Shown here: in pieces, positions 1 to 5,634 of the stretch
Numbering within the stretch: the stretch's first letter is position 1
How the letters are laid out: every line of letters starts with the position of its first letter
NCBI GenBank assembly: GCA_937902445.1
Contig: CALELJ010000125.1
Span: forward strand, 1-5,634
DNA: 5,634 bases
Source of the DNA: an uncultured Treponema sp.
GTDB taxonomy: Bacteria > Spirochaetota > Spirochaetia > Treponematales > Treponemataceae
Direction: 5' to 3'
The notes under the pieces: model-generated
Database searches by the model: none
Seen by the model: the letters and a program-made list of their open reading frames with translations, nothing else
What the model was told of the DNA's origin: nothing
Made by a program: the position numbers and the translations under genes

Positions 1-918
1 GTTATCTGGACCCGGGTATGTAACGTCATCACCAGGCATTGTTGTAACTGCAAGAACAGTGATTGAACCTGAATCGTTGAAGTCAACAGCCTTCTCATAG
101 CGTGATGCAAGCTGTGAGTAAAGGTCTCCAGGGTAACCGCGGTTAGACGGAACCTGTTCCTGCGTAATTGCGATTTCCTTCATTGAGTCGGCAAAGTTTG
201 TCATGTCTGTAAGGAGAACGAGAACGTCCTTTCCCTTGAGGGCAAACTTTTCAGCAACTGCAAGTGAAAGATCAGGAATCTTCATACATTCTACAGTTGG
301 GTCTGCAGCTGTATGAACGAACATGACAGTCTTTGAGAGGGCTCCACCTTCTTCCAGAGTCTTCTTGAAGAAGAGATAGTCGTCGTACTTAAGACCCATT
401 CCGCCGAGAACGATTACATCGGCTTCTGCCTGCATGGCGATACGTGCAAGAAGCTGGTTGTATGGTTCACCGGAAATTGAGAAGATTGGAATCTTCTGTG
501 AAACAACCAATGTGTTGAAAACATCGATCATCGGAATGTTTGTACGCATCATGCGGTTAGGATTGATACGCTTTGATGGGTTTACAGAAGGACCACCGAT
601 TGAAATGAGGTTTTCTGTAAGGGCTGGACCATGATCGCGAGGTTCTGCGGAACCGTTGAAGATGCGTCCAAGGAGATCATCGCTGAAGGAGATCTTCATG
701 TCATGACCAAGGAAGCGGATCTGATCGTTTGTTGCAACACCACGACCACCGGCAAAAACCTGAAGTGAAACAGTCTCACCATCGATCTTGTTGACTTCGG
801 CAAGAGACTTACCAAAGCGTGTTGTGATTTCTGCAAGTTCATTGAGCTTTACGCCCTTTGCCTTGACAGTAATAACGCTACCGTTAATGCTTTCGATTTT
901 GCTGTATACTTTAGCCAT
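1..918 (-). CDS. atpB: V-type ATP synthase/ATPase subunit B, 5' part (cut by window edge)
   Basis: This is the non-catalytic nucleotide-binding subunit that alternates with subunit A in the A3B3 head of the V1 sector. The frame is open from an ATG at 918 to the window edge, giving 306 residues ([10 protein letters not shown]...). The family is usually about 430-480 residues, so the C-terminal third is missing. An N-terminal beta-barrel covers roughly residues 1-75, followed by the central nucleotide-binding fold. The P-loop position is degenerate (SISGEPYNQ, about 147-155) and lacks the GKT of a catalytic site, as expected for B. Other family segments are [12 protein letters not shown] (235-246), [16 protein letters not shown] (260-275) and [15 protein letters not shown] (to 306), which normally runs on into TGYITEGQ. 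The start overlaps the atpA stop by one base (TAATG). An AAGGA site at 928-932 precedes it by 9 bases. Both the overlap and conservation from residue 1 support this start. Family assignment is very secure. Confidence 0.97.
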   Translation of the reverse strand, partial: MAKVYSKIESINGSVITVKAKGVKLNELAEITTRFGKSLAEVNKIDGETVSLQVFAGGRGVATNDQIRFLGHDMKISFSDDLLGRIFNGSAEPRDHGPALTENLISIGGPSVNPSKRINPNRMMRTNIPMIDVFNTLVVSQKIPIFSISGEPYNQLLARIAMQAEADVIVLGGMGLKYDDYLFFKKTLEEGGALSKTVMFVHTAADPTVECMKIPDLSLAVAEKFALKGKDVLVLLTDMTNFADSMKEIAITQEQVPSNRGYPGDLYSQLASRYEKAVDFNDSGSITVLAVTTMPGDDVTYPGPDN

Positions 919-2687
919 TATTCACCGTCCTTGAGAAGAGTCTTTACATCTTCACTGATCTGTGCATTTTTTTCTGCAAGAGTTGCGTCGATTGTCTTCT
1001 CTGCCTTTTCAAAGTCAGGAGTCTTGAATGCCTTGTAGTTCATATCACGGAAGTTCTGTGTAAGCTTGTTGAAGAATGTACGGGCATCATCCTTTTCCTC
1101 AAAGTCAAATGAAGAACCGAGGATACCAACGATCTTGGCAAACACGTACTGCTGGCGTTCGATGGAAGTTGCACCTTCGATTTCGTCGAATGAATCCTGC
1201 TGCATGTAGATTGCATCAAGGAATTCGCTCTTAAGATAAAGAATGAAGTCTGCAAGGCTTGTACCTTCTTCACCGACAACCTTCATCATCTGGTTGACTT
1301 CCGCACCGCGCTTGTAAACGACACGAGCATAATCTACCCATGACTTTGTGATTACAGGCTTATACTTTGACCATGAATCAAGTGGGTCGATTGCAGGATA
1401 GCGGCGTGCATCAGAACGGGCACGAGAAAGACCGTGGAATGCACCGACAACCTTAAGTGTTGCCTGTGTAACCGGTTCTTCAAAGTTACCGCCGGCAGGA
1501 GAAACTGTACCACCGATTGTTACGGAACCTGTCTCACCGTCACGGAGCTTTACGATACCTGCACGTTCATAGAACGAAGCGATTGTAGATTCAAGGTATG
1601 CAGGGAATGCTTCTTCACCTGGGATTTCCTCAAGACGACCAGACATTTCGCGCATGGCCTGTGCCCAGCGGGATGTTGAGTCTGCAAGAAGGAGAACGTT
1701 AAGTCCCATCTGGCGGTAGTATTCAGCAAGTGTAACACCTGTGTAACAAGATGCTTCGCGGGAAGCAACTGGCATTGAAGATGTATTACAGATGATGATT
1801 GTTCTTTCCATAAGTGAACGGCCAGTTCTTGGGTCCTTCAATTCTGGGAATTCTGTAAGTGTTTCAACAACTTCACCGGCACGCTCACCACAGGCTGCGA
1901 TGATAACGATGTCTACGTTTGCGTTGCGGGATGTTGTGTGCTGGAGAACTGTCTTACCTGCACCGAATGGTCCTGGAATACAGTATGTACCACCACGTGC
2001 TACAGGGAAGAATGTATCGATGAGGCGAACCTTTGTTTCCATTGGTTCATCCGGGCTCAAGCGTTCTGCATAGCAGTTTACAGCGCGCTTAACAGGCCAC
2101 TTGAAGCTCATTGAAATGTTAACTGTCTTTCCCTTTTCATCAGCAAGAGTTGCGATTGTATCGTGAATCTTGTAGGAACCTGCCTTTGCAATCTTTTTGA
2201 TTGTATATGTTCCAAGGAATCCGAACGGAACAAGAATCTTGTGTGTGAAAGGTCCTTCTGGAACTGTACCAACGCTGTCGCCGGCAAGCACCTTGTCACC
2301 TTCCTTTGCGGTAGGTGTGAATTCCCACTTCTTTTCTTCATTGAGGGCAGGAAGATAAACACCGCGCTCAAGGAAGTAACCTGATTTTTCTGCAAGCAAT
2401 GGAAGTGGATTCTGAAGACCGTCGTAAACCTGACCAAGAAGACCAGGACCAACTTCTACAGAAAGAAGATCACCGGTAAATTCAACAGAACAGTCTGTGG
2501 AAATACCGTTTGTCATTTCATAAATCTGCATCTGTGCCGTATTGCCGCGGATACGGATAACCTCACCCTTAAGACTCTGTCCGTCAACTTTAACATAGCC
2601 TACTTCGTTGAGAGAAACCTTACCGTCGAATTCAACGGAAACCATGTTTCCGTTTACAGCTACAACTTTACCTTTTGTATCTGTCAT
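918..2687 (-). CDS. atpA: V-type ATP synthase/ATPase catalytic subunit A
   Basis: This is the catalytic subunit of the V1 head. It hydrolyses or makes ATP at the A-B interfaces, coupled to H+ or Na+ flow through the membrane V0 sector. At 589 residues it has normal family length. The order is an N-terminal beta-barrel (about 1-75), the A-specific insertion or 'non-homologous region' (about 115-190, including [12 protein letters not shown]), the nucleotide-binding core (about 215-440) and a C-terminal helical domain. The Walker A motif is GPFGAGKT at 239-246 (K245, T246). The catalytic glutamate lies in GERAGE (E268). Walker B is [12 protein letters not shown] at 331-342 (D336), followed by [15 protein letters not shown]. 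The P-loop carries alanine (243) where archaeal enzymes have serine and eukaryotic ones a redox-sensitive cysteine. The start is an ATG with GGAG (2695-2698) 7 bases upstream. It overlaps the DUF2764 stop by four bases (ATGA), and its own stop overlaps the atpB start. No truncation or frameshift is visible. Confidence 0.99.
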   Translation of the reverse strand: MTDTKGKVVAVNGNMVSVEFDGKVSLNEVGYVKVDGQSLKGEVIRIRGNTAQMQIYEMTNGISTDCSVEFTGDLLSVEVGPGLLGQVYDGLQNPLPLLAEKSGYFLERGVYLPALNEEKKWEFTPTAKEGDKVLAGDSVGTVPEGPFTHKILVPFGFLGTYTIKKIAKAGSYKIHDTIATLADEKGKTVNISMSFKWPVKRAVNCYAERLSPDEPMETKVRLIDTFFPVARGGTYCIPGPFGAGKTVLQHTTSRNANVDIVIIAACGERAGEVVETLTEFPELKDPRTGRSLMERTIIICNTSSMPVASREASCYTGVTLAEYYRQMGLNVLLLADSTSRWAQAMREMSGRLEEIPGEEAFPAYLESTIASFYERAGIVKLRDGETGSVTIGGTVSPAGGNFEEPVTQATLKVVGAFHGLSRARSDARRYPAIDPLDSWSKYKPVITKSWVDYARVVYKRGAEVNQMMKVVGEEGTSLADFILYLKSEFLDAIYMQQDSFDEIEGATSIERQQYVFAKIVGILGSSFDFEEKDDARTFFNKLTQNFRDMNYKAFKTPDFEKAEKTIDATLAEKNAQISEDVKTLLKDGE

Positions 2688-3232
2688 TTATTTTCTCCAA
2701 GTATTTCGTCGTAAATTTTGTGATAAGAAGCCAAACCTTCATCCCTGTTAAACTTCTTCATGCGCTCTGCAAGCATAAGCCTAAGTCCGTAGTTATAAAC
2801 CGCATCAACGGAAAACATATCCATTGGAGCAAGTTTATCAAGCAGACTCATTCTATACTGGTTGAGGAACTGCTCGGCGCTTAAAGGACTGTCCATTCCC
2901 GTTGCAGTACGTGCAGCCTGGATGACCTCGCCATCACTTGTCTGAGGAAGATCCTTATTGTCCTTCTTCAGTTTGAGTGCGCGAAGCTGAGCCAGGGCAA
3001 GACGAAGGTTTCTTTCCTTCTCGTACCACTGGTCAAGGAATGTGGACCCTGTGCTTCCTGTTTCCAGCGGAGGCTCAAGTGTAAGGTTCTGAGCCATGAT
3101 TTTTGCCTTGTCAGACATGAATCTTGAACAAAGATCCTTGAAGTATTCAACAGTCAGAGGTAATTTCTGATTGCTGTCATCAGTCACTGAGAATGCCGGA
3201 AGCTGAGCCACTAAATAATAGAGACGTTCCAC
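2684..3232 (-). CDS. DUF2764 family protein of the V-ATPase operon
   Basis: This 182-residue soluble protein resembles the DUF2764 family, which as I recall sits between atpE and atpA in V-ATPase operons of Treponema, Chlamydia and Bacteroidetes. The hallmark is the N-terminus MERLYYLVAQLP (family pattern YYLVASLP). The rest is mainly charged and helical: DQWYEKERNLRLALAQLRAL at 67-86, then a C-terminal helical part with YRMSLLDKLAP (126-136) and YGLRLMLAERMKKF (148-161). There is no signal peptide, membrane segment or nucleotide-binding motif. Its biochemical role is not established. The fixed position suggests an ATPase stalk subunit or assembly factor, possibly in place of subunit C, but that is inference. 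The start codon is GTG, overlapping the atpE stop by one base (TAGTG), with AAAAGGA (3241-3247) ending 8 bases upstream. The conserved N-terminus begins immediately, so a later start is unlikely. The stop overlaps the atpA ATG (ATGA). Confidence 0.85.
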   Translation of the reverse strand: MERLYYLVAQLPAFSVTDDSNQKLPLTVEYFKDLCSRFMSDKAKIMAQNLTLEPPLETGSTGSTFLDQWYEKERNLRLALAQLRALKLKKDNKDLPQTSDGEVIQAARTATGMDSPLSAEQFLNQYRMSLLDKLAPMDMFSVDAVYNYGLRLMLAERMKKFNRDEGLASYHKIYDEILGENK

Positions 3233-3975
3233 TATTTTTTTCCTTTTGCAGCTGCCTTTGTGGCAGAAGCTTTTTCCGCAGTTTTCTTTGCAGGAGCTGC
3301 CTTCTTGGCAGGAGCTGCTTTCTTTTCTTCAACAGGTTCAGCCTTTGGAGATTCTTCTGCAATACCTGCAGCAGCCTTCTTCATAAGTTCTGTTGTCTTT
3401 GGGTTAAGGTAAGCACTGAACAATGATGCTACTTCTTCAGCACTGAAATCATAGAATGCTTCACCACCCTTTGCACCAATTCTGAATCCGGCAGAAAGAG
3501 ATGCATCAGCCTTGATTTCAAGTCCCTTTGAGATTTTTCCCTTAAGGGCTGTCTTCAAACCACTTTCAAGAGCCTTGACATCCTTTGCAGGAAGAAGAAT
3601 TGAAACGTCAGTTGCATCATTATTTGCAGCCCATGCCTTCACAGCATCCGGAATGATCTTCTTGAGAAGGTCCTTGTCCATAGCCTTTTCAGTTTCTGCA
3701 TTTACAAGAGCAGAAAGTTCCTTGTTGATTCCGTCACGGAAAGAAATGATAAGGTTGCGTCCTGCCTGAGCAATAGCATCTTCACTTGCTTTTTCCATGC
3801 GTTCAGTTTCTGCCTTGGCAGTCTTGATGATACTGTCAGCCTTTGCTTCAGCATCACTTACAATAGAGGCAGCCTTTTTCTCTGCATCGGCGATAATTTT
3901 TGCAGCAGCAGATTCAGCACTTGCAACTCCGTCCTTTTTGATCTTTTCGATCAGTTCTTGTAACTGAATGTCCAT
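3232..3975 (-). CDS. atpE: V-type ATP synthase/ATPase subunit E with Lys/Ala-rich C-terminal tail
   Basis: Subunit E forms the peripheral stalk that holds the A3B3 head still against rotor torque. The 247-residue product starts MDIQLQELIEKIKKDG. It has a long alanine- and charge-rich helix (about 1-100; AAAKIIADAEKKAASIVSDA and similar), typical of the stalk coiled coil. A compact C-terminal domain follows (about 105-198; VSILLPAKD, GFRIGAKGGEAFYDFSAEEVASLFSAYL). Residues 201-247 are an extra tail rich in Lys, Ala and Pro, including tandem AAPAKK. Without the tail the protein is about 200 residues, the usual size. The start is an ATG with GAGG (3981-3984) 5 bases upstream. It is the first gene of the V-ATPase cluster, 41 bp after galM and overlapping DUF2764 by one base. 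The long stalk helix diverges quickly between species, so the call rests on architecture, the C-terminal domain and gene order. Confidence 0.92.
   Translation of the reverse strand: MDIQLQELIEKIKKDGVASAESAAAKIIADAEKKAASIVSDAEAKADSIIKTAKAETERMEKASEDAIAQAGRNLIISFRDGINKELSALVNAETEKAMDKDLLKKIIPDAVKAWAANNDATDVSILLPAKDVKALESGLKTALKGKISKGLEIKADASLSAGFRIGAKGGEAFYDFSAEEVASLFSAYLNPKTTELMKKAAAGIAEESPKAEPVEEKKAAPAKKAAPAKKTAEKASATKAAAKGKK
3283..3318 (-). repeat. two tandem 18-bp units coding AAPAKK in the atpE tail
   Basis: Two adjacent 18-base units (3283-3300 and 3301-3318) match at 16 of 18 positions. Both encode Ala-Ala-Pro-Ala-Lys-Lys. They sit inside the Lys/Ala-rich AtpE tail and keep the reading frame. 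They look like a recent in-frame duplication, which would be a simple way for such a tail to lengthen. Confidence 0.85.
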
Positions 3976-4016
3976 TACAACCTCTCTATCTAATATGTTT
4001 TATTTGCACATTTTTA
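3976..4016 (-). promoter_or_regulatory. galM-atpE spacer carrying the atpE ribosome binding site
   Basis: This 41-bp spacer is AT-rich. It contains the atpE Shine-Dalgarno GAGAGG (3981-3986), whose GAGG core ends 5 bases before the ATG. I see no GC-containing hairpin with a T-run that would end the galM transcript, and no well-spaced -35/-10 pair. The simplest reading is read-through from galM into the ATPase genes. A weak internal promoter, perhaps within the galM 3' end, cannot be excluded by eye. Confidence 0.6.
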
Positions 4017-5060
4017 TTAAAAATCAAACTTGTAGACTGTCATCTCATGATACTGCTTATCCGGAGTAACGATGCACGATGGAAATTCCGGATGATTTGG
4101 AGTATCAGGATAGCTTTCAGTCTCAAGACAAACAGCTCCATGTCTCTTATGGACGAAACCGTTCTTACCAACAGAACCTTCAATCCAGTTTCCTGTATAA
4201 ACCTGGCATCCAGGAAGTGTTGTTGAAACTGTCATGGTTCTGCCGCTTTCAGGATCCTTAAGAACTGCGAATTTCTTAAGATGTCCGTCAAAATCATCAA
4301 CGCAATAGGCATGGTCATATCCATTGCCTGTTTTCTCTATATCCTTACCAAGAAGTTTTGGCTTTCTGAAGTCAAAGACAGGATTTTCCTCTACTGAAAG
4401 GAATTTTCCAGTCGGAATGAGTTTTTCGCTTACCTCGACGAATTTAGAGCAGTCAAGCTGAAGTTCCTGGTCGTAAATTGTTCCGCCGTTATAACCCTTG
4501 AGATTAAAATAAGCATGATTTGTAAGATTTACAGGTGTCGGTCTGTCAGAAACCGCAGTATATTCAATTGTAAGTTCATTCTTGAGGTTGAGGGTATAGG
4601 CAACTTTCACGTGAAGTTCACCTGGCATTCCCTGCTCTCCGTCCGGGCTGAACCTTGAGAATTCAACGCCAATGCCTTTTGGTGTAAGTATCTTTCTTGC
4701 AGTCCAAACCTTTTTCTCATAGCGGTCAAATCCACCGTGGAGACAGTTTCCGCTATCGTTGTTGTCAAGCTTGTATTCCTTTCCGTCCAGCTTGAACTTT
4801 GCATCCCCGATTCTGTTTGCAAAGCGACCTACAACAGTACCAAAACTGAGGTTGTCAGAAGCAAAGCCTTCAAGTGTGGAGCAGCCAAGCACAACATCAA
4901 TTTCCTTTCCATTTTTTGCAGGAAGAACAATACTTGTAATAGTACAACCATAATCTGAAAAAGAAACGCTCATCTTACCGTTGGAAACAGTAAAAAGATG
5001 AACATCCTTTCCGTTGTATAAAGTTCCGAATTTCGTTTTTTTGAATTTTAGAGTACTCAT
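4017..5060 (-). CDS. galM: aldose 1-epimerase (mutarotase)
   Basis: The enzyme interconverts the alpha and beta anomers of galactose, glucose and related aldoses in the cytoplasm, feeding the Leloir pathway and glycolysis. The 347-residue length is typical of the family. The key residues can be placed by comparison with human GALM. N82 and R83 in GRFANRI bind substrate. H108 lies in LHGG. H182 in LTNHAYFNL is the general acid. D249 in NGYDHAYCVD and Q286 in PGCQVYTGN bind the sugar. E313 in CLETESYPDTPNHP is the catalytic base. All are present, so it should be active. No signal peptide is seen. The ATG at 5060 gives the usual N-terminus (FGTLYNGKDVHLFTVSNG), and no later in-frame start preserves it. 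The only purine-rich SD-like run (AAAGGGA) is about 15 bases upstream, too far to be ideal. A strong promoter lies immediately upstream, and atpE begins 41 bp downstream. Confidence 0.97.
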   Translation of the reverse strand: MSTLKFKKTKFGTLYNGKDVHLFTVSNGKMSVSFSDYGCTITSIVLPAKNGKEIDVVLGCSTLEGFASDNLSFGTVVGRFANRIGDAKFKLDGKEYKLDNNDSGNCLHGGFDRYEKKVWTARKILTPKGIGVEFSRFSPDGEQGMPGELHVKVAYTLNLKNELTIEYTAVSDRPTPVNLTNHAYFNLKGYNGGTIYDQELQLDCSKFVEVSEKLIPTGKFLSVEENPVFDFRKPKLLGKDIEKTGNGYDHAYCVDDFDGHLKKFAVLKDPESGRTMTVSTTLPGCQVYTGNWIEGSVGKNGFVHKRHGAVCLETESYPDTPNHPEFPSCIVTPDKQYHEMTVYKFDF

Positions 5061-5067
5061 AACATAA

Positions 5068-5096
5068 ATTATAAGTCCCTTTCTTTGTTATTTCAA
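5068..5096 (-). promoter_or_regulatory. sigma-70-type promoter for galM (and probably the ATPase genes)
   Basis: Read on the minus strand there is TTGAAA (5096-5091), exactly 17 bases, then a perfect TATAAT (5073-5068). An A/T tract lies upstream: 36 of 37 bases from 5098 to 5134 are A or T, resembling an UP element. By the usual spacing, transcription would start near 5061, next to the galM ATG. Consensus match and spacing are very good. The start point has not been shown. Confidence 0.8.
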
Positions 5097-5103
5097 GAAA
5101 TAA
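5088..5103. promoter_or_regulatory. 16-bp palindrome over the galM -35 box, possible operator
   Basis: The sequence TTATTTC-AA-GAAATAA has perfect 7-base arms around a 2-base centre, and the whole -35 hexamer (5091-5096) lies inside it. Placement and symmetry fit a site for a dimeric regulator that would block RNA polymerase. There is no T-run and only one G-C pair per arm, so it does not look like a terminator hairpin. I cannot name the regulator, and chance symmetry is possible in such AT-rich DNA. Confidence 0.45.
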
Positions 5104-5145
5104 TTAAAATTTAAGATATTTTTAAAATAAATTTGACATTCTGAA

Positions 5146-5634
5146 TCAAAGCATCTGAAGGACCAGGCGGACTTCCTGGACGGACCTTGATGTTCTGTGG
5201 GCAATTTCTTCGGCTGGTAATCCGCTTGAATACAGTTCCTTTACCTGCTGTCTGAAATCTTTTTTAGGAGTTATCTGAGTCTCGGCCTTATAATATACAG
5301 GCGGAACCACTGGAATCTTCAAAAGTGCTTCCTCGTGCTCAGAAGACGAGTGTCCATCAACGAGATTTTCCGGAATTCCAAGCTCATTTTTTGCCTTTTC
5401 GGTAAAAAGAAATTCTCCCTGGGCTGGTTCCGTATATTCGTAGCTGTCTGCTGCGGAACCTTTTCTTGCAGTTCCATTTTTACGCTGCGACTTTCCATTG
5501 GAAGACATGGACTGCTGGAATTCCTTTACCCTGTCCTGGGTTTCAAGTTCCCTTTTGAGAACATGAATCCTTCTTTCTGCTTCGGCCTTTACCTTGTTGA
5601 GCTCATGAATTTTATCTTCAACCAGCTGAATGTT
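5146..5634 (-). CDS. unrecognised protein with coiled-coil-like N-part and C-terminal HTH-like segment (5' end outside window)
   Basis: The frame is open from the window edge to a TGA at 5146, giving at least 162 residues with the start outside the window. Visible residues 1-42 are strongly charged and helical (HELNKVKAEAERRIHVLKRE), probably the end of a coiled coil. Residues 43-127 form a polar, low-complexity linker with a proline patch (KIPVVPPVYYK). The last 34 or so (QQVKELYSSGLPAEEIAHRT, then SRSVQEVRLVLQML) form a compact helix-turn-helix-like unit. It resembles the short C-terminal segment of SwrB/YlxL-like (DUF6115) proteins, which is only a pattern impression. An ATG at 5508 could start a 120-residue product, but its nearest SD-like AGGA is 13 bases away and it would cut off the helical part. 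I therefore treat it as internal. No signal peptide can be judged. The gene is separated from galM by 85 bp. Function unknown. Confidence 0.75.
   Translation of the reverse strand, partial: NIQLVEDKIHELNKVKAEAERRIHVLKRELETQDRVKEFQQSMSSNGKSQRKNGTARKGSAADSYEYTEPAQGEFLFTEKAKNELGIPENLVDGHSSSEHEEALLKIPVVPPVYYKAETQITPKKDFRQQVKELYSSGLPAEEIAHRTSRSVQEVRLVLQML

Noticed and set aside
434..634. Plus-strand open frame opposite atpB
   Set aside because: It lies wholly antisense to the strongly conserved atpB frame, and its product looks like no family. It is a by-product of atpB codon use.
1040..2452. Several open frames on both strands within atpA
   Set aside because: All overlap the intact, motif-bearing atpA frame. 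Their products are low-complexity and lack family motifs.
3180..3426. Arg/Lys/Leu-rich minus-strand frame and Cys/Phe-rich plus-strand frame over the atpE tail
   Set aside because: Both are alternate-frame readings of the repetitive Lys/Ala-rich atpE tail, which explains their striking composition. They have no independent support.
4010..4024. ATTTTT-ATT-AAAAAT inverted repeat at the galM stop, possible terminator
   Set aside because: The stem is made only of A-T pairs and would be too unstable for an intrinsic terminator.
3976..4030. Separate promoter for atpE in the galM-atpE gap
   Set aside because: TTGATT at the galM end pairs only with poor -10 candidates (AATAAA at about 17 bases; TATTAG at 26). 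Nothing matches the quality of the galM promoter.
5133..5161. Plus-strand TTGACA at 5133-5138 as an antisense promoter
   Set aside because: At 16-18 bases downstream there is no -10-like hexamer (the sequence is around ctgaagg).
1..5634. tRNA, rRNA, CRISPR, insertion sequence or riboswitch
   Set aside because: Nearly all of the window is coding. The two spacers (41 and 85 bp) are too short or too AT-rich to hold such elements, and no repeat-spacer pattern or terminal inverted repeat was seen.

Overview
This window is most likely from a spirochaete of the Treponema group, probably a saccharolytic gut, rumen or oral species. Three things suggest this. The gene order V-ATPase E, DUF2764, A, B is, as I recall it, the Treponema/Chlamydia/Bacteroidetes-type bacterial V-ATPase operon. 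Every ATPase gene has a clear Shine-Dalgarno site, and the one promoter I can see is sigma-70-like (TTGAAA-17-TATAAT) rather than the Bacteroidetes type. Base composition is moderate, with AT-rich spacers. The assignment rests on family resemblance and no search was run.

All convincing genes lie on the minus strand, so transcription runs from high to low coordinates. In that order: (1) 5634-5146, the 3' part of an unrecognised gene whose visible product has a charged helical, probably coiled-coil N-terminal part, a polar linker and a short C-terminal helix-turn-helix-like segment; (2) an 85-bp AT-rich spacer with a strong promoter and a perfect 7-bp-arm palindrome over its -35 box; (3) galM, aldose 1-epimerase, with all catalytic residues; (4) a 41-bp spacer with no terminator; (5) atpE, peripheral-stalk subunit E with an unusual Lys/Ala/Pro-rich tail; (6) a DUF2764 protein of unknown biochemical role with a GTG start; (7) atpA, catalytic subunit A; (8) the first 306 codons of atpB, cut by the window edge.

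The ATPase genes are very tightly packed. E/DUF2764 overlap by 1 base (TAGTG), DUF2764/A by 4 (ATGA) and A/B by 1 (TAATG), which indicates translational coupling. The remaining subunits (probably D, I and K) should lie just beyond position 1. Together these genes make the soluble V1 head and stalk of an H+- or Na+-coupled ATPase. galM probably shares the transcript, because nothing between it and atpE looks like a terminator.

There is no RNA gene, CRISPR array, insertion sequence or sign of recent transfer. The less ordinary points are the histone-like tail on AtpE, DUF2764 in the place where other V-ATPase operons often carry subunit C, the palindrome in the galM promoter, and a galM transcript predicted to have almost no leader.
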